A stretch of 64,000 nucleotides of DNA from Saccharopolyspora gloriosae (GCF_014203325.1 NZ_JACHIV010000001.1:6387501-6451500), one strand, 5' to 3'; shown: positions 25,674 to 34,744, counted from the first letter of the stretch. Notes: a model not told the origin generated them from the sequence alone. Made by a program: numbers and translations.

Positions 25674-26684
25674 TCAAGCGGCGTCGGGCGCCGTCACGAA
25701 ACCGTGCTCGACCATCCAGGCCCGGGCGACGTCGGCCGGGTCGCGCCCGTCCACGTCGACACCGGCGTTGAGGTCCAGCAGCTGCTGGTTGTCCAGCTTC
25801 GCCGAGATCGGCGCGAACACGGACTCCAGCTGCGGGTACCGCTCCAGCATCTCCACCCGCGTCGTCATCGCCAGGTTGTAGCGCGGGAAGAACTGCTTGT
25901 CGTCCTCCAGCACCTTCAGGTCCAGCGACTGGATCCGGCCGTCGGTGGTGAACACCTCGCCGAGGTTGCACGCCTTGCCGGTGGCCGTGGCCGAGTAGAT
26001 GGGACCGGTGCTCAGCGTCTCCACCTTGCTCTGGTCCACCTGGAACCCGTAGGCCTCCGCCACGCCCGGCAGCCCGTCGTTGCGGCTGGCGAACTCGCTC
26101 TCCACGCAGAAGCTCAGCTCCTGCGGGTTCTGCTGGGCCACCCGCTTGAGGTCCGAGAGCTTCTCCACTCCCAGCCGGGCCGCGTTCTCCTGGTTCAGCG
26201 CGAACGCGTAGGTGTTGTCCGCCTTGAGCGACAACGCGAACCAGGTGACGCCGTTGGCCTCGATGTCGAGCTTGCGCACGGCGTCGTACTGGGCCCGCGC
26301 GTCCGGGATCGGATCGGTCTTGCCGTTGTAGCTGATCCAGGACGAGCCGGTGTACTCCCACAACAGGTCGATCTGCTTGCTGACCAGCGCGTTGCGGGCG
26401 CTGGCGGAACCCGTGATGTTGCTGAGGTCCCGCACCTCGGCACCGGCGGCGGACATCGCGAACTCCGCGATGTAGGCCAGCACGATCTGCTCGGTGAAGT
26501 CCTTGGAGCCGACCGTGAACGGCACGCCCTCCAGCTCCGGCACCGGCTTGATCGAACCGGGCCCGACCCGCAGCGGCACCGAGGAGCCCGAACTGAGCCC
26601 GCAGCCGGTGAGCGCGGCACCGGCCGCGGCGGCCGAGAAGAGCTTCAACGCGCCCCGGCGGGACAGCTGTGTTCCTCGCTTCAT
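25674..26684 (-). CDS. Glycine betaine/choline ABC transporter substrate-binding lipoprotein
   Basis: A 336-residue extracytoplasmic solute receptor of the OpuCC/OsmF/ProX group. The twin-Arg/basic leader (SRRGALKLFSAAAAGAALTGC) ends in a lipobox with the acylated Cys near residue 28. The mature protein starts with FTVGSKDFTEQIVLAYI, typical of quaternary-amine binding proteins, and contains LLWEYTGSSWISY and FVCVESEF-like segments contributing aromatic ligand contacts. ATG 26684 overlaps the upstream permease stop by ATGA. It is the last gene of the BCCT-OpuC operon. Confidence 0.92.
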   Translation of the reverse strand: MKRGTQLSRRGALKLFSAAAAGAALTGCGLSSGSSVPLRVGPGSIKPVPELEGVPFTVGSKDFTEQIVLAYIAEFAMSAAGAEVRDLSNITGSASARNALVSKQIDLLWEYTGSSWISYNGKTDPIPDARAQYDAVRKLDIEANGVTWFALSLKADNTYAFALNQENAARLGVEKLSDLKRVAQQNPQELSFCVESEFASRNDGLPGVAEAYGFQVDQSKVETLSTGPIYSATATGKACNLGEVFTTDGRIQSLDLKVLEDDKQFFPRYNLAMTTRVEMLERYPQLESVFAPISAKLDNQQLLDLNAGVDVDGRDPADVARAWMVEHGFVTAPDAA

Positions 26685-27448
26685 CGCAGCCCCTTCGGTG
26701 ACAGGTAGCGCTCCGCCAGCCCGCCGCACCAGTCGACGAGCAGCGCCAGGGCCATGGCCAGCACCGCGCCGACGGACAGCACGGTCCAGTTGCTCAGCTT
26801 GTAGCCGGTGTCGATGAGCTCGCCGAGCCCGCCGGCGCCGACGAACCAGGCCAGCGTGGCGGTCCCGACCGCCAGCACCAGCGCGGTCCGCAGCCCGGCC
26901 AGGATGAACGGCACCGCCAACGGCAGTTCGATGCGCGTGAGCACGGAGAACCCGGACATGCCGATGCCGCGTCCCGCGTCGATCAGCGACCGGTCCACCT
27001 GCTGCAGACCCACCAGCGTGTTGCGCAGCACCGGCAGCAGCGCGTACACCGCGATCGGCAGCGTCGCGATCCAGAAGCCGGTGGTGCCGTTGGTGAGCAG
27101 GAAGAACAGCACCAGCAGACCCACCGACGGCGCCGCCTGGCCCATGTTGGCCAGACCGATGATCAGCGGGCTGACCCGCCGCGCCCAGGACCGGCTCAGC
27201 AGCATGCCCAGCGGCACCGCGACCAGCACCACGATCACCGCCACCGCCACGCTCATCAGCAGGTGCTGCCAGGTGAGCGTGAGCAGGGTCGAGGCGTTGA
27301 CGTTGCGGCTGACGACGACGTCGTCGCCGCGGCTGAACGCGACCGCGAGCACCACCACGACCAGCACCAGCGCGACCAGGGGCTGCGCGAACAGCCGCAG
27401 CCGTTCCGCCGTGCGGGACCCCGAATCCGCGGAGTAGGAACCGCTCAT
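26681..27448 (-). CDS. Glycine betaine/quaternary amine ABC transporter permease
   Basis: A 255-residue inner-membrane permease with about six helices. The EAA loop region lies in QQVDRSLIDAGRGIGMSGFSVLTRIELPLAVPFILAGLRTA, where it contacts the ATPase. One of two permeases in this operon; the longer of the pair, with a hydrophobic segment (FAQPLVALVLVVVVLAVAF) before the transport domain. It is coupled by 4-base overlaps to the ATPase before it and the binding protein after it. Confidence 0.93.
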   Translation of the reverse strand: MSGSYSADSGSRTAERLRLFAQPLVALVLVVVVLAVAFSRGDDVVVSRNVNASTLLTLTWQHLLMSVAVAVIVVLVAVPLGMLLSRSWARRVSPLIIGLANMGQAAPSVGLLVLFFLLTNGTTGFWIATLPIAVYALLPVLRNTLVGLQQVDRSLIDAGRGIGMSGFSVLTRIELPLAVPFILAGLRTALVLAVGTATLAWFVGAGGLGELIDTGYKLSNWTVLSVGAVLAMALALLVDWCGGLAERYLSPKGLR

Positions 27449-28656
27449 GACGGGTCCCCCGCGGCCGAGGGCTCGTCCGCGTGGTCGTCGGCGTGCTCCT
27501 CGCGCAGGTCCTTGATCGTCGTCATCACGGTGTCGATGTCGACGACGCCGATGTACTCGCCGCGGGACCCGGTGACCACGGCGACGCCGTCGTCGTCGGT
27601 GAGGATCGCTTCCAGCGCGTCCTGCAGCGTCGAGGCGGGCGAGACGCTGTCCTCCACCGCACGACCCGCGCGGGCCAGCGAGGAGACCGCGCCGGCCTCG
27701 CGAGCGGTCGTCCAGCGCAACGGCCGCTTGCGGCCGTCCAGCACCAGGCCGATCGCACCGCGCCGGGTCCCGAGCCGTTCCTGCAGCGCGCTCGGCTGCT
27801 CGTCCACACCGGCGGTCGGCACCTGGCCGAGTTCGATCTCCCGCACCCGGCGCAGCGTGAGCTGCTTGAGCGCGGCACCGGCGCCGACGAATCCGGCCAC
27901 GGTGTCGTCGGCCGGGTTGGCGAGGATCGCCTCGGGCGTGTCGTACTGCAGGATCTCGGAGCGCTGCCCGAGCACCGCGATGCGGTCGCCGAGCTTGACG
28001 GCCTCGTCGAAGTCGTGCGTGACGAACACGATCGTCTTGCCCAGGTCGGCCTGCAGGCGCATCAGCTCGTCCTGCAGCACGCCGCGGGTGATCGGGTCCA
28101 CCGCGCCGAACGGCTCGTCCATCAGCAGCACCGGCGGGTCCGCGGCCAGCGCGCGGGCGACGCCGACGCGCTGCTGCTGACCACCGGAGAGCTGCCGCGG
28201 GTAGCGGCCCCGGTACTCGGCGGGGTCCAGGCCGACGAGGTCGAGCATCTCCTCGACGCGTTCCACGGTCCGCTGCTTGGTCCAGCCGACCAGGCCGGGC
28301 ACCATGCCCACGTTCTCGCCCACCGTCATGTGGGGGAACAGCCCGGCCTGCTGGATCGAGTAGCCGATCTCGCGGCGCAACTTGTCCGGGTCGAGGCCAA
28401 GGACGTCCTGGCCACCGATGGTGATCCGGCCCGAGGTGGGCTCGATCAACCGGTTGATCATGCGCATGGTGGTGGTCTTGCCGCTGCCCGAAGGCCCGAC
28501 GAGCACGACCGTCTCACCGGCGGGAATGGTCATCGTGACCGATTCGACCGCGGCCAGCTTCTGGCCCGGGTACCGCTTGGAGACCTCCTCCAGGCGAATT
28601 TCGACACCGTGTCCGCCCGCGCGGTCGGCGGTGTCGGGCTTGTTGTTCTCAGCCAC
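27445..28656 (-). CDS. Glycine betaine/quaternary amine ABC transporter ATPase with CBS domains
   Basis: A 403-residue ATPase of the OpuCA/ProV type. Walker A is GPSGSGKTTTMR, the Q-loop is YSIQQAGLFPHM, the signature is LSGGQQQRVGVARAL, Walker B is VLLMDEPFGAVD, and the switch His is in FVTHDFDEA. The C-terminal 140 residues contain CBS-type repeats (SVSPASTLQDALEAILTDDDGVAVVTGSRGEYIGVVD). These often sense ionic strength or c-di-AMP in osmolyte importers. GTG 28656 overlaps the preceding permease by 8 bp. Confidence 0.94.
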   Translation of the reverse strand: MAENNKPDTADRAGGHGVEIRLEEVSKRYPGQKLAAVESVTMTIPAGETVVLVGPSGSGKTTTMRMINRLIEPTSGRITIGGQDVLGLDPDKLRREIGYSIQQAGLFPHMTVGENVGMVPGLVGWTKQRTVERVEEMLDLVGLDPAEYRGRYPRQLSGGQQQRVGVARALAADPPVLLMDEPFGAVDPITRGVLQDELMRLQADLGKTIVFVTHDFDEAVKLGDRIAVLGQRSEILQYDTPEAILANPADDTVAGFVGAGAALKQLTLRRVREIELGQVPTAGVDEQPSALQERLGTRRGAIGLVLDGRKRPLRWTTAREAGAVSSLARAGRAVEDSVSPASTLQDALEAILTDDDGVAVVTGSRGEYIGVVDIDTVMTTIKDLREEHADDHADEPSAAGDPS

Positions 28657-29296
28657 GAATACCTCTCGAAGTCGTCAGGCGCCCGACCAGCACGAACACC
28701 GCGTCCAGCAGCAGCGCCAGCACGATCACGCCGAGCGTGCCCGCCAGCGCCATGTTCAGCGCGTTCGCGCTGCCCAGCCCGGACAGGCCGCTGAAGATCA
28801 GGTTCCCGAGGCCGGGTCCCTTGGCGTAGGCCGCGATGGCCGCGATGCCCATCAGCATCTGGGTGCTCACCCGCATGCCTGCGAGGATGCCGGGCCACGC
28901 CAGCGCCAGTTCGATCTTGGTCAGCACCCGGAACCGGTTCATGCCGATGCCGCGGGCGGCATCCAAGATCGGCTGGTCGACTGTAGACAACCCAACGATG
29001 GTGTTGCGGATGATCGGCAGCAGCGCGTACAGCACCAGCGTCACCACCGACGGCGCCACGCCCAGCCCCAGCAGGGGGATGAGCAGGCCGAACAGCGCGA
29101 ACGAAGGAACCGTCAGCACTGCGCTGGACAAAGCGGTGGCCACCGCCGCCCCGGCGGGGCTGCGGTAGACCGCAACCCCGACCAGGACGCCGACGATGGT
29201 CGCCAGCACGATGCACTGCAGCACCATGCTGGCGTGCTGGTAGGAGTCCACCAGCAACTGCTGCCACCTGGAAGCGACGTAATCCAGGAAACTCAC
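28649..29296 (-). CDS. Glycine betaine/quaternary amine ABC transporter permease
   Basis: A 215-residue permease with the canonical five to six helices. It starts MSFLDYVASRWQQLLVDSYQHASMVLQ, has the EAA loop STVDQPILDAARGIGMNRFRVLTKIELALAWPGILAGMR, and ends LLDAVFVLVGRLTTSRGI. Its GTG start overlaps the BCCT carrier stop (GTGA), and its stop overlaps the ATPase start. With the second permease it should form the heterodimeric channel. Confidence 0.93.
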   Translation of the reverse strand: MSFLDYVASRWQQLLVDSYQHASMVLQCIVLATIVGVLVGVAVYRSPAGAAVATALSSAVLTVPSFALFGLLIPLLGLGVAPSVVTLVLYALLPIIRNTIVGLSTVDQPILDAARGIGMNRFRVLTKIELALAWPGILAGMRVSTQMLMGIAAIAAYAKGPGLGNLIFSGLSGLGSANALNMALAGTLGVIVLALLLDAVFVLVGRLTTSRGIRG

Positions 29297-31035
29297 GAAG
29301 TGGTCGCTCCCGGCGTCGCCTTGTCCTTGCCCTCAGCGTCGTCGTCGGTTTCCTCAGCGGGAGTCGTGACGAGCTGGAATTCGCCGTCGTGCTCCTCGGT
29401 ACCGGCGATGACGGCCTGCTCGAGGACCTCGGCACCCTTTTCGTCGCGCAACGTCATCTGGTCGCTGCGCAGGTCCTTGGTGAGGGCCACGCACAGCAGC
29501 ACCATGACGATCGCGAACGGCAGCGCGCCGATGAACGTCAAGTTCTGGATGCCCGTCAAGGCATCCTCCTCGCCGCCGCCGATCACCAACATGATCGCGG
29601 CGACCGCACCGGTGGCGGCACCCCAGAAGATGACCACCCAGCGGCTCGGCTCGATCGAACCGCGCTGCGAGAGCGTGCCCATGACCACCGAGGCTGCGTC
29701 CGCACCGGACACGAAGAAGATCGCGACCAGGATCATCACCAGCACCGAGGTGATGACGGCCAGCGGCAGGTGCTCGAGGACGGTGAAGGTCTGCGCCTCC
29801 GCACCGCCGTCGGCGATGGCGGGGTCGACCTTCGCGGTGCTGATCGCGGCACCGCCGAAGATCGCGAACCAGACGAGGCTGACCACGCTGGGCACCAGCA
29901 GCACGCCGCCGATGAACTGGCGGATCGTGCGGCCACGGCTGATCCGGGCGATGAACATGCCGACGAAGGGCGTCCAGGAGATCCACCACGCCCAGTAGAA
30001 GACCGTCCAGGTACCCAGCCACTCGTGCATGTCCGCACCGCCGGTGGCACCGGCGCGCGAGGCCATCTCACCGAAGTCGCTCATGTACGAACCGAGCGAG
30101 GTCGGCAGCAGGTTCAGGATCAGCACCGTCGGGCCGGCCACGAACACGAAGAACGCCAGCAGCGCGGCGAGCACCATGTTGATGTTCGACAGCCACTGGA
30201 TGCCCTTGGACACACCGGACACCGCCGAAGCGATGAAGCAGATGGTCAGGATGACGATGATCACCACGAGCAGCGTGGTGCTGGTGCTGCCGATCCAGCC
30301 CGCGGCCTCCATGCCCGCCTGGATCTGCAGCGTGCCCAGACCGAGCGAGGCGGCGGAGCCGAACAGCGTGGCGAACAGCGCCAGGATGTCGATCAGCTTG
30401 CCGATCGGCCCCTCGGCGTTGCGCTTGCCGATCAGCGGCAGGAACACGGCGCTGATCAGCTGCTTGCGGCCGCGCCGGAAGCTGCTGTAGGCGATCGCGA
30501 GACCGACCACCGCGTAGATCGCCCACGGGTGCAGGGTCCAGTGGAACAGCGAAGTCGCCATCGCCGTGCCCACTGCCTCGTCCGTACCGGCCTCGACGGT
30601 TCCCGGCGGCGGCGAAGTGAAGTGCGACAGCGGCTCGCTGATGCCGTAGAACATGAGCCCGATGCCCATGCCCGCGCTGAACATCATCGCGATCCAGGAC
30701 ACCGTCCTGAACTCCGGCTTCTCGCCGTCCTCGCCCAGCGGGATGCGTCCGTAGCGGCTGAACGCCAGGAACAGCGCGAAGATGACGAACCCGGTGGCCG
30801 CGAGCACGAAGCCCCAGCCGATGTTGGTGACCAGCCAGTCCAGCGCGGCCTTGGAGGTGTTGAGCAATGACTCCTGGCTCAGCGTTCCCCAGGCCACCAG
30901 GACGAACATGATGGCGGCGGTGACACCGAAGACGACCCAGTCGGTCCTCGGTTTACCGATGAACTCCGGTTGACCCGGTAGTTCCGTTGGGTGGCCCGAT
31001 GAGCCACCTTCTCGTTGATCTGCTTCAGTCGACAC
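29293..31035 (-). CDS. BCCT-family betaine/carnitine/choline transporter
   Basis: A 580-residue secondary transporter with about 12 helices. The Gly-rich sodium-site helix appears as MMFSAGMGIGLMFYGISEP. The substrate aromatic box appears in WTVFYWAWWISWTPFVGMFIARISRGRTIR, the signature of the BCCT family. A charged C-terminal extension (about residues 525-580, rich in Glu and Asp) resembles the osmosensing tails of BetP-like carriers. GTG 31035 is the probable start with only a weak ribosome site. It is the first gene of an operon continuing into an OpuC-type ABC importer, so two unrelated transport mechanisms for the same class of osmolyte share one transcript. Confidence 0.95.
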   Translation of the reverse strand: MSTEADQREGGSSGHPTELPGQPEFIGKPRTDWVVFGVTAAIMFVLVAWGTLSQESLLNTSKAALDWLVTNIGWGFVLAATGFVIFALFLAFSRYGRIPLGEDGEKPEFRTVSWIAMMFSAGMGIGLMFYGISEPLSHFTSPPPGTVEAGTDEAVGTAMATSLFHWTLHPWAIYAVVGLAIAYSSFRRGRKQLISAVFLPLIGKRNAEGPIGKLIDILALFATLFGSAASLGLGTLQIQAGMEAAGWIGSTSTTLLVVIIVILTICFIASAVSGVSKGIQWLSNINMVLAALLAFFVFVAGPTVLILNLLPTSLGSYMSDFGEMASRAGATGGADMHEWLGTWTVFYWAWWISWTPFVGMFIARISRGRTIRQFIGGVLLVPSVVSLVWFAIFGGAAISTAKVDPAIADGGAEAQTFTVLEHLPLAVITSVLVMILVAIFFVSGADAASVVMGTLSQRGSIEPSRWVVIFWGAATGAVAAIMLVIGGGEEDALTGIQNLTFIGALPFAIVMVLLCVALTKDLRSDQMTLRDEKGAEVLEQAVIAGTEEHDGEFQLVTTPAEETDDDAEGKDKATPGATTS

Positions 31036-31225
31036 AGGTTCCGGCGCCCTACTCGCGACGCCCCCTCCTCTCCGTACCTCACGTCACGACGGCCCGGAAC
31101 ACCTGTTCACCTGTCACTATCTGCTCGTGCAGGGGTGATTCCCGGCCGTCTGCAACCCATAAACCGTGACCCATTCGGCGGATCAAGGCAAGCTCACCTG
31201 CGCACAGCGTGGCCGAACCGACACC

Positions 31226-31231
31226 TAGACT
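31226..31231 (+). promoter_or_regulatory. Candidate -10 element for a leaderless transcript
   Basis: TAGACT lies 8 bases before the GTG at 31240. A start of transcription at or near the GTG would give a leaderless mRNA, which is common in actinobacteria. No ribosome site is visible in the intervening bases, which supports the idea; no clear -35 is seen. Confidence 0.4.
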
Positions 31232-31239
31232 GGACTTCC

Positions 31240-31809
31240 GTGGCGATCCGTTCCGCTCCTGCGCAAGGCGCTGGTCGCGCCCTGCGCGGCCTCGGCTTGA
31301 CCGCCACCTCATCGTCACTATCGGTAGCCGCGCATGCGGCAGCCGGTGGTTCCACACCTGACCTCGGAACCACCATCGTGATCACCACCTTGTTGTCCGC
31401 CGCGGGTGTCGCGCTCGCCGATCGCAAGCGCGGGTTGAGCAGCATTGTAGGGGCAGTCGGCGCCGGACAGGTGGCCCTTCATTTATTTCTGCAGCTAGCA
31501 GGCTCACACCACGGCTCCATCGGGCAACCGGGGCTGCCCTTGGATCCCACGGCGATGACCCTGGGTCATGTGCTGACCGGGCTCCTGGTAGCGGTCCTGC
31601 TGCACCGCGCCGAGGATGCACTCTTTGTAATCGTTTCAACCGTACGACTGACTCTTACTAGTAGGACGCCCGAACCGCTACCGCCTGTGACGACACGCCC
31701 GGCGGTCTGCATCCCGGCCGAGTCGGTGCTCCTGATCGAACAGCTGATCCAGCGGCGGATCCACGGACTGCGGGGCCCTCCGGCGCAGTCGCCCCGGCCG
31801 CTCGGGTGA
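31240..31809 (+). CDS. Small membrane protein at the head of a copper-associated gene group
   Basis: A 189-residue protein with three or four hydrophobic stretches (GTTIVITTLLSAAGVAL, SIVGAVGAGQVALHLFLQLAG, AMTLGHVLTGLLVAVLLH) and several membrane-proximal His (HLFLQLAGSHH, GHVL, LHRAED). The C-terminal 60 residues are soluble. This resembles membrane proteins found beside YcnI and CopC in actinobacteria, where intramembrane His suggest copper handling; the assignment is mainly contextual. GTG 31240 is chosen because a -10 element lies immediately upstream; the ORF extends much further but antisense to the BCCT start. YcnI follows after 115 bp. Confidence 0.68.
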   Translation: MAIRSAPAQGAGRALRGLGLTATSSSLSVAAHAAAGGSTPDLGTTIVITTLLSAAGVALADRKRGLSSIVGAVGAGQVALHLFLQLAGSHHGSIGQPGLPLDPTAMTLGHVLTGLLVAVLLHRAEDALFVIVSTVRLTLTSRTPEPLPPVTTRPAVCIPAESVLLIEQLIQRRIHGLRGPPAQSPRPLG

Positions 31810-31924
31810 CACCGAATTGGCGGCCGGATCGTTGCTCCCCCGTATCCGCGGTGCCCGATTCGCGCTTTTCGTTGTCCGCGTGTCGAATCGCACCGATCAC
31901 GCCTTTCAGGAGTCACAGATCTCC

Positions 31925-32674
31925 ATGTCGACATCTCGATCCGCCCTCCGATCCACCGCGGTCACCGCGGTGCTCGGATTCACCGCCCTCGCCGGCGCGG
32001 GCAGCGCCGCCGCGCACGTCAGCGCCGAACCGGAGCAGGCCGAGCAGGGCGGCCACGCCAAGATCGCGTTCCGGGTGCCCAACGAGCGCCCCGACGCGGG
32101 AACCGTCCGCGTGCACGTCTCGCTCCCGCTGGAGCACCCGCTGAGCTCGGTGCGCACCAAACCGCTGCCCGGCTGGACCGCGCAGGTGGAGAAGGTGCGG
32201 CTGGAGCGCCCGGTGGAGGTCGCGGGCGCCCAGGTCACCGAAGCCGTCGCCGGCATCACCTGGACCGCGCGCCCCGGCACCCGCATCGCCCCGGACCAGT
32301 TCGAGGAGTTCGAGGCGACCCTCGGCACCTTCCCGACCGGCACCGACGAACTGCTGCTACCCACCGAGCAGACCTACGACAGCGGTGAGGTCGTGCGCTG
32401 GGACCAGCCACCGGCGCCCGACGGCTCCGAACCGGAGCACCCGGCCCCGGCGCTGGCCCTGGTCGCGAGCGAAGGCGGCGGCCACGGCCACGGCACCTCC
32501 GCCGGCGGGGACGGCGAGCACGGCGGCGCGGAGCACGGCGAACCCGCCGCCGGCGGCGGAGACGACACGGCTCGCGTGCTCGGCGGCGCCGGACTGGCCG
32601 TCGGGGCGCTCGGACTCGGACTCGGAGCGGGCGCGCTGGTGCTCGCCCGCCGCGGCACCAGGGGGAACGCATGA
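31925..32674 (+). CDS. YcnI/DUF1775 copper-associated exported protein
   Basis: A 249-residue exported protein. A signal peptide (residues 1-30, TAVLGFTALAGAGSAAA) is followed directly by His (AAAHVSAEPEQAEQGG), so His becomes the mature N-terminus, the copper ligand of the YcnI family. The about 135-residue beta-sandwich domain contains the conserved VPNERPDAGTVRVHVSLP and AGITWTA segments. A Gly/His/Glu-rich linker (GGGHGHGTSAGGDGEHGG) and a C-terminal membrane helix follow. ATG 31925 is the start. The stop overlaps copC by ATGA, so the two are coupled. The His-rich linker could bind additional copper. Confidence 0.9.
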   Translation: MSTSRSALRSTAVTAVLGFTALAGAGSAAAHVSAEPEQAEQGGHAKIAFRVPNERPDAGTVRVHVSLPLEHPLSSVRTKPLPGWTAQVEKVRLERPVEVAGAQVTEAVAGITWTARPGTRIAPDQFEEFEATLGTFPTGTDELLLPTEQTYDSGEVVRWDQPPAPDGSEPEHPAPALALVASEGGGHGHGTSAGGDGEHGGAEHGEPAAGGGDDTARVLGGAGLAVGALGLGLGAGALVLARRGTRGNA

Positions 32675-33192
32675 GGCGGCTGCTCACGATCACCGCGTTG
32701 ACGCTCACGGCGCTGCTCGGCGCGGCCGGACCGGCGCTGGCGCACAACACCCTGGTCGGCAGCGACCCGGCGGAGGGCGCCCGGCTGGCGACCGGGCCGA
32801 ACGAGGTCCGGCTCACCTTCGACCAGCCGGTGCGCGCGGGCGAGGGCTACAACACGCTCAACGTCGTCGGCCCGGACGGCACCTACTGGACCGAAGGCGA
32901 GGTGCGGGTCGAGGGCACCTCGGTGGTCGCGCCGGTGCTGCCGCTCGGGCCCGCCGGGACCTACACCGTCGGCTACCGGGTGCTGTCCAACGACGGCCAC
33001 CCCGTGCCCGGCAAGGTCACCTTCACGCTGACCGAACCGGGCGGCGGCACTCCGGCGCCGCCGCCTGCCGCGGACCAGGCCGAGTCCGACTCCGCGGGCG
33101 GCATGCCGATCTGGCCGTGGATCGCGGGCGCGGTCGTGCTGGTCGGGCTGGGGCTCGTGCTGGCCCTGCGGTTGGGCAGGCCGAAGAGCTGA
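32671..33192 (+). CDS. CopC-domain copper-binding protein, membrane-anchored
   Basis: A 173-residue protein. A signal peptide (LLTITALTLTALLGAAGPALA) is followed by HNTLVGSDPAEGARL, where the mature N-terminal His is a Cu(II) ligand. The CopC beta-barrel continues to about residue 120 with NEVRLTFDQPV, TYTVGYRVLSNDGHPVPGKVTFTL (second His ligand in DGHPV). A Pro-rich spacer and one C-terminal membrane helix (IWPWIAGAVVLVGLGLVLALRLG) anchor it outside the cell. No CopD domain is present in the protein or the window. Coupled to YcnI. Confidence 0.92.
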   Translation: MRRLLTITALTLTALLGAAGPALAHNTLVGSDPAEGARLATGPNEVRLTFDQPVRAGEGYNTLNVVGPDGTYWTEGEVRVEGTSVVAPVLPLGPAGTYTVGYRVLSNDGHPVPGKVTFTLTEPGGGTPAPPPAADQAESDSAGGMPIWPWIAGAVVLVGLGLVLALRLGRPKS

Positions 33193-33396
33193 CCGCTCGG
33201 CGGAGGCGGGTCGCTGCCGCGGCGGCCCGCCCCGTCGTCGGCACGAGCGCGGCGTGGCACGTTCGGCGGTACACCGGGAACCGGCGCGAACTAGAGTCGA
33301 TCGGTGTCGCCGAACGGCGCCCGACCGGTCTTCAGCCGGAACGAACTCAGCGGTCGTTTTTCCGCAGTGCGAAAACGGGGGCCTGTCGCCGAACGG

Positions 33397-33711
33397 TCAT
33401 TCGCGCTCGGTGAGCTGCTGGACGGTGGGCGCCGACAGCGCCTCCAACCGACCCAGCGCGCCCTTGCCGCGCCGCTCCAACTCGCGCCGGCCGATCCAGC
33501 CGTAGGAGTAGTGCCGGTAGGCCTGGCTCAGCAGCACCAGTTCGGCGAGGTGGTCGACCGCGCGCCGCTGGGCCTCCCCCGTCAGCTGGGGGACGAGGCG
33601 GACTTCGGTGTTCACCACCTCGTCGAGCACCCGAGCCGAGTGCACGGCCTTCCGCCCGCGCCACGTGAGCTTGCGCCGCATTCGCGCGGCGTTCCTGGTA
33701 ATCACGTCCAT
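33397..33711 (-). CDS. Conserved-looking small helical protein of unknown function
   Basis: A 104-residue basic, helical protein (MDVITRNAARMRRKLTWRGRKAVHSARVLDEVV...). It has no signal peptide, membrane segment or known motif; aromatic residues cluster in QAYRHYSYGWIGRREL. ATG 33711 follows a GGGGGG stretch and is preferred over the GTG at 33735. It has typical GC-rich third positions and so looks like a real gene. No function is suggested by its neighbours, CopC (convergent) and an aminoglycoside phosphotransferase-fold gene. Confidence 0.6.
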   Translation of the reverse strand: MDVITRNAARMRRKLTWRGRKAVHSARVLDEVVNTEVRLVPQLTGEAQRRAVDHLAELVLLSQAYRHYSYGWIGRRELERRGKGALGRLEALSAPTVQQLTERE

Positions 33712-33835
33712 CCGGGCCCCCCGTGCCGCAGACACTCACACTTACGCATTACTGGTGACCTAGCTCGTCACCAAGAATCACCGATGTGGCCCCTACACGT
33801 CGATGAACTTCGCCCGATCGTACGCATAAACCCAC

Positions 33836-34744
33836 TCACTTGTACGGCTCCCATCGTGCCGCCGTGTCGCCCTCGCGCATCGAGCGCAACCGGCTCCGCA
33901 GCTGATCGCGCACTCCGGGATTGCTGCGCAGGATCGGCAGCACGCTGACCGTGATCTTCAGTTCGCGCAGGTCGCGCAGCACCTGGAAGCCGGACCACGC
34001 CGTCACGTCGAAGCCGTAGACCTCCGAGAGCCGGTGGTACCGCTCGGCGGGGGCACCCAGCCGGAGCATCCCCACCGCCATCGGCGTCAGGTCCCACTCC
34101 GGTTGCCCCACGCACAGCGAGTCCAGATCGCACAGCAGCGGACCGTCCGGACCCGAGATCAGGTTCCCCAGGTGCGCGTCCCCGTGCACCACCGACGGCG
34201 GCAACGGGAAGTCCAGCGCTTCCAGCCGGCCCTCGACGTCGTCGCAGCGCTGCTCCAGGAACGCCCGGTCCGCCGCGTCCAGGTCCTCCGCGTCGGCCAG
34301 CCGCCTGCGCACGTCGGGCATCGGCCGCCACTCGGGCAGCGTCGAGGGCAGCGGCAGGTCGTGCACCTGCCGCAGCAACCGGCCCAGATCGGCCCCGTCC
34401 GGAGCGGGGCCCGCCTCCGGGACCGCCTGCCACAACGTCGCCAGGTGCCCGCCGGTGCGCACCGGCTGCGGCACCCCCGGCAGCAGCCGCACCGCGGGGA
34501 CCTCGTGCTCCGCCAGCAGCCGCCCGGCCTCCACCACGTTCACCGCGCGGTACGAGAACGAGGGCGCGAGCACGATCCGGACGATCACCGGGTGCTCCCG
34601 CAGCAGGAACACGCCGTTGTTGACGAACCGCACCAGCCGAGCGCCGCGGGAGTCCAAGCCCGCGGCCGCACAGATCTCGGCCAGTGCCAAAGCCAGTTTC
34701 GGCCGCGTGTAGCGGCCCTCCGCGGAGCGCGTCCGCGAAGTCAT
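33836..34744 (-). CDS. Aminoglycoside phosphotransferase-fold (APH) kinase
   Basis: A 302-residue protein of the APH/ChoK superfamily. The catalytic loop is VVHGDAHLGNLI (Asp in HGD) near residue 195, followed by the metal-binding LLCDLDSLCVGQPEWDL. The N-terminal lobe carries VNNGVFLLREHPVIVRIVLAPS with the ATP-binding strand. ATG 34744, preceded by AGGACC, is the likely start; the longer ORF overlaps the next gene. It lies 88 bp after the NsdA-like regulator on the same strand and is probably cotranscribed. The substrate (sugar, choline, antibiotic or protein) cannot be inferred. Confidence 0.82.
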   Translation of the reverse strand: MTSRTRSAEGRYTRPKLALALAEICAAAGLDSRGARLVRFVNNGVFLLREHPVIVRIVLAPSFSYRAVNVVEAGRLLAEHEVPAVRLLPGVPQPVRTGGHLATLWQAVPEAGPAPDGADLGRLLRQVHDLPLPSTLPEWRPMPDVRRRLADAEDLDAADRAFLEQRCDDVEGRLEALDFPLPPSVVHGDAHLGNLISGPDGPLLCDLDSLCVGQPEWDLTPMAVGMLRLGAPAERYHRLSEVYGFDVTAWSGFQVLRDLRELKITVSVLPILRSNPGVRDQLRSRLRSMREGDTAARWEPYK

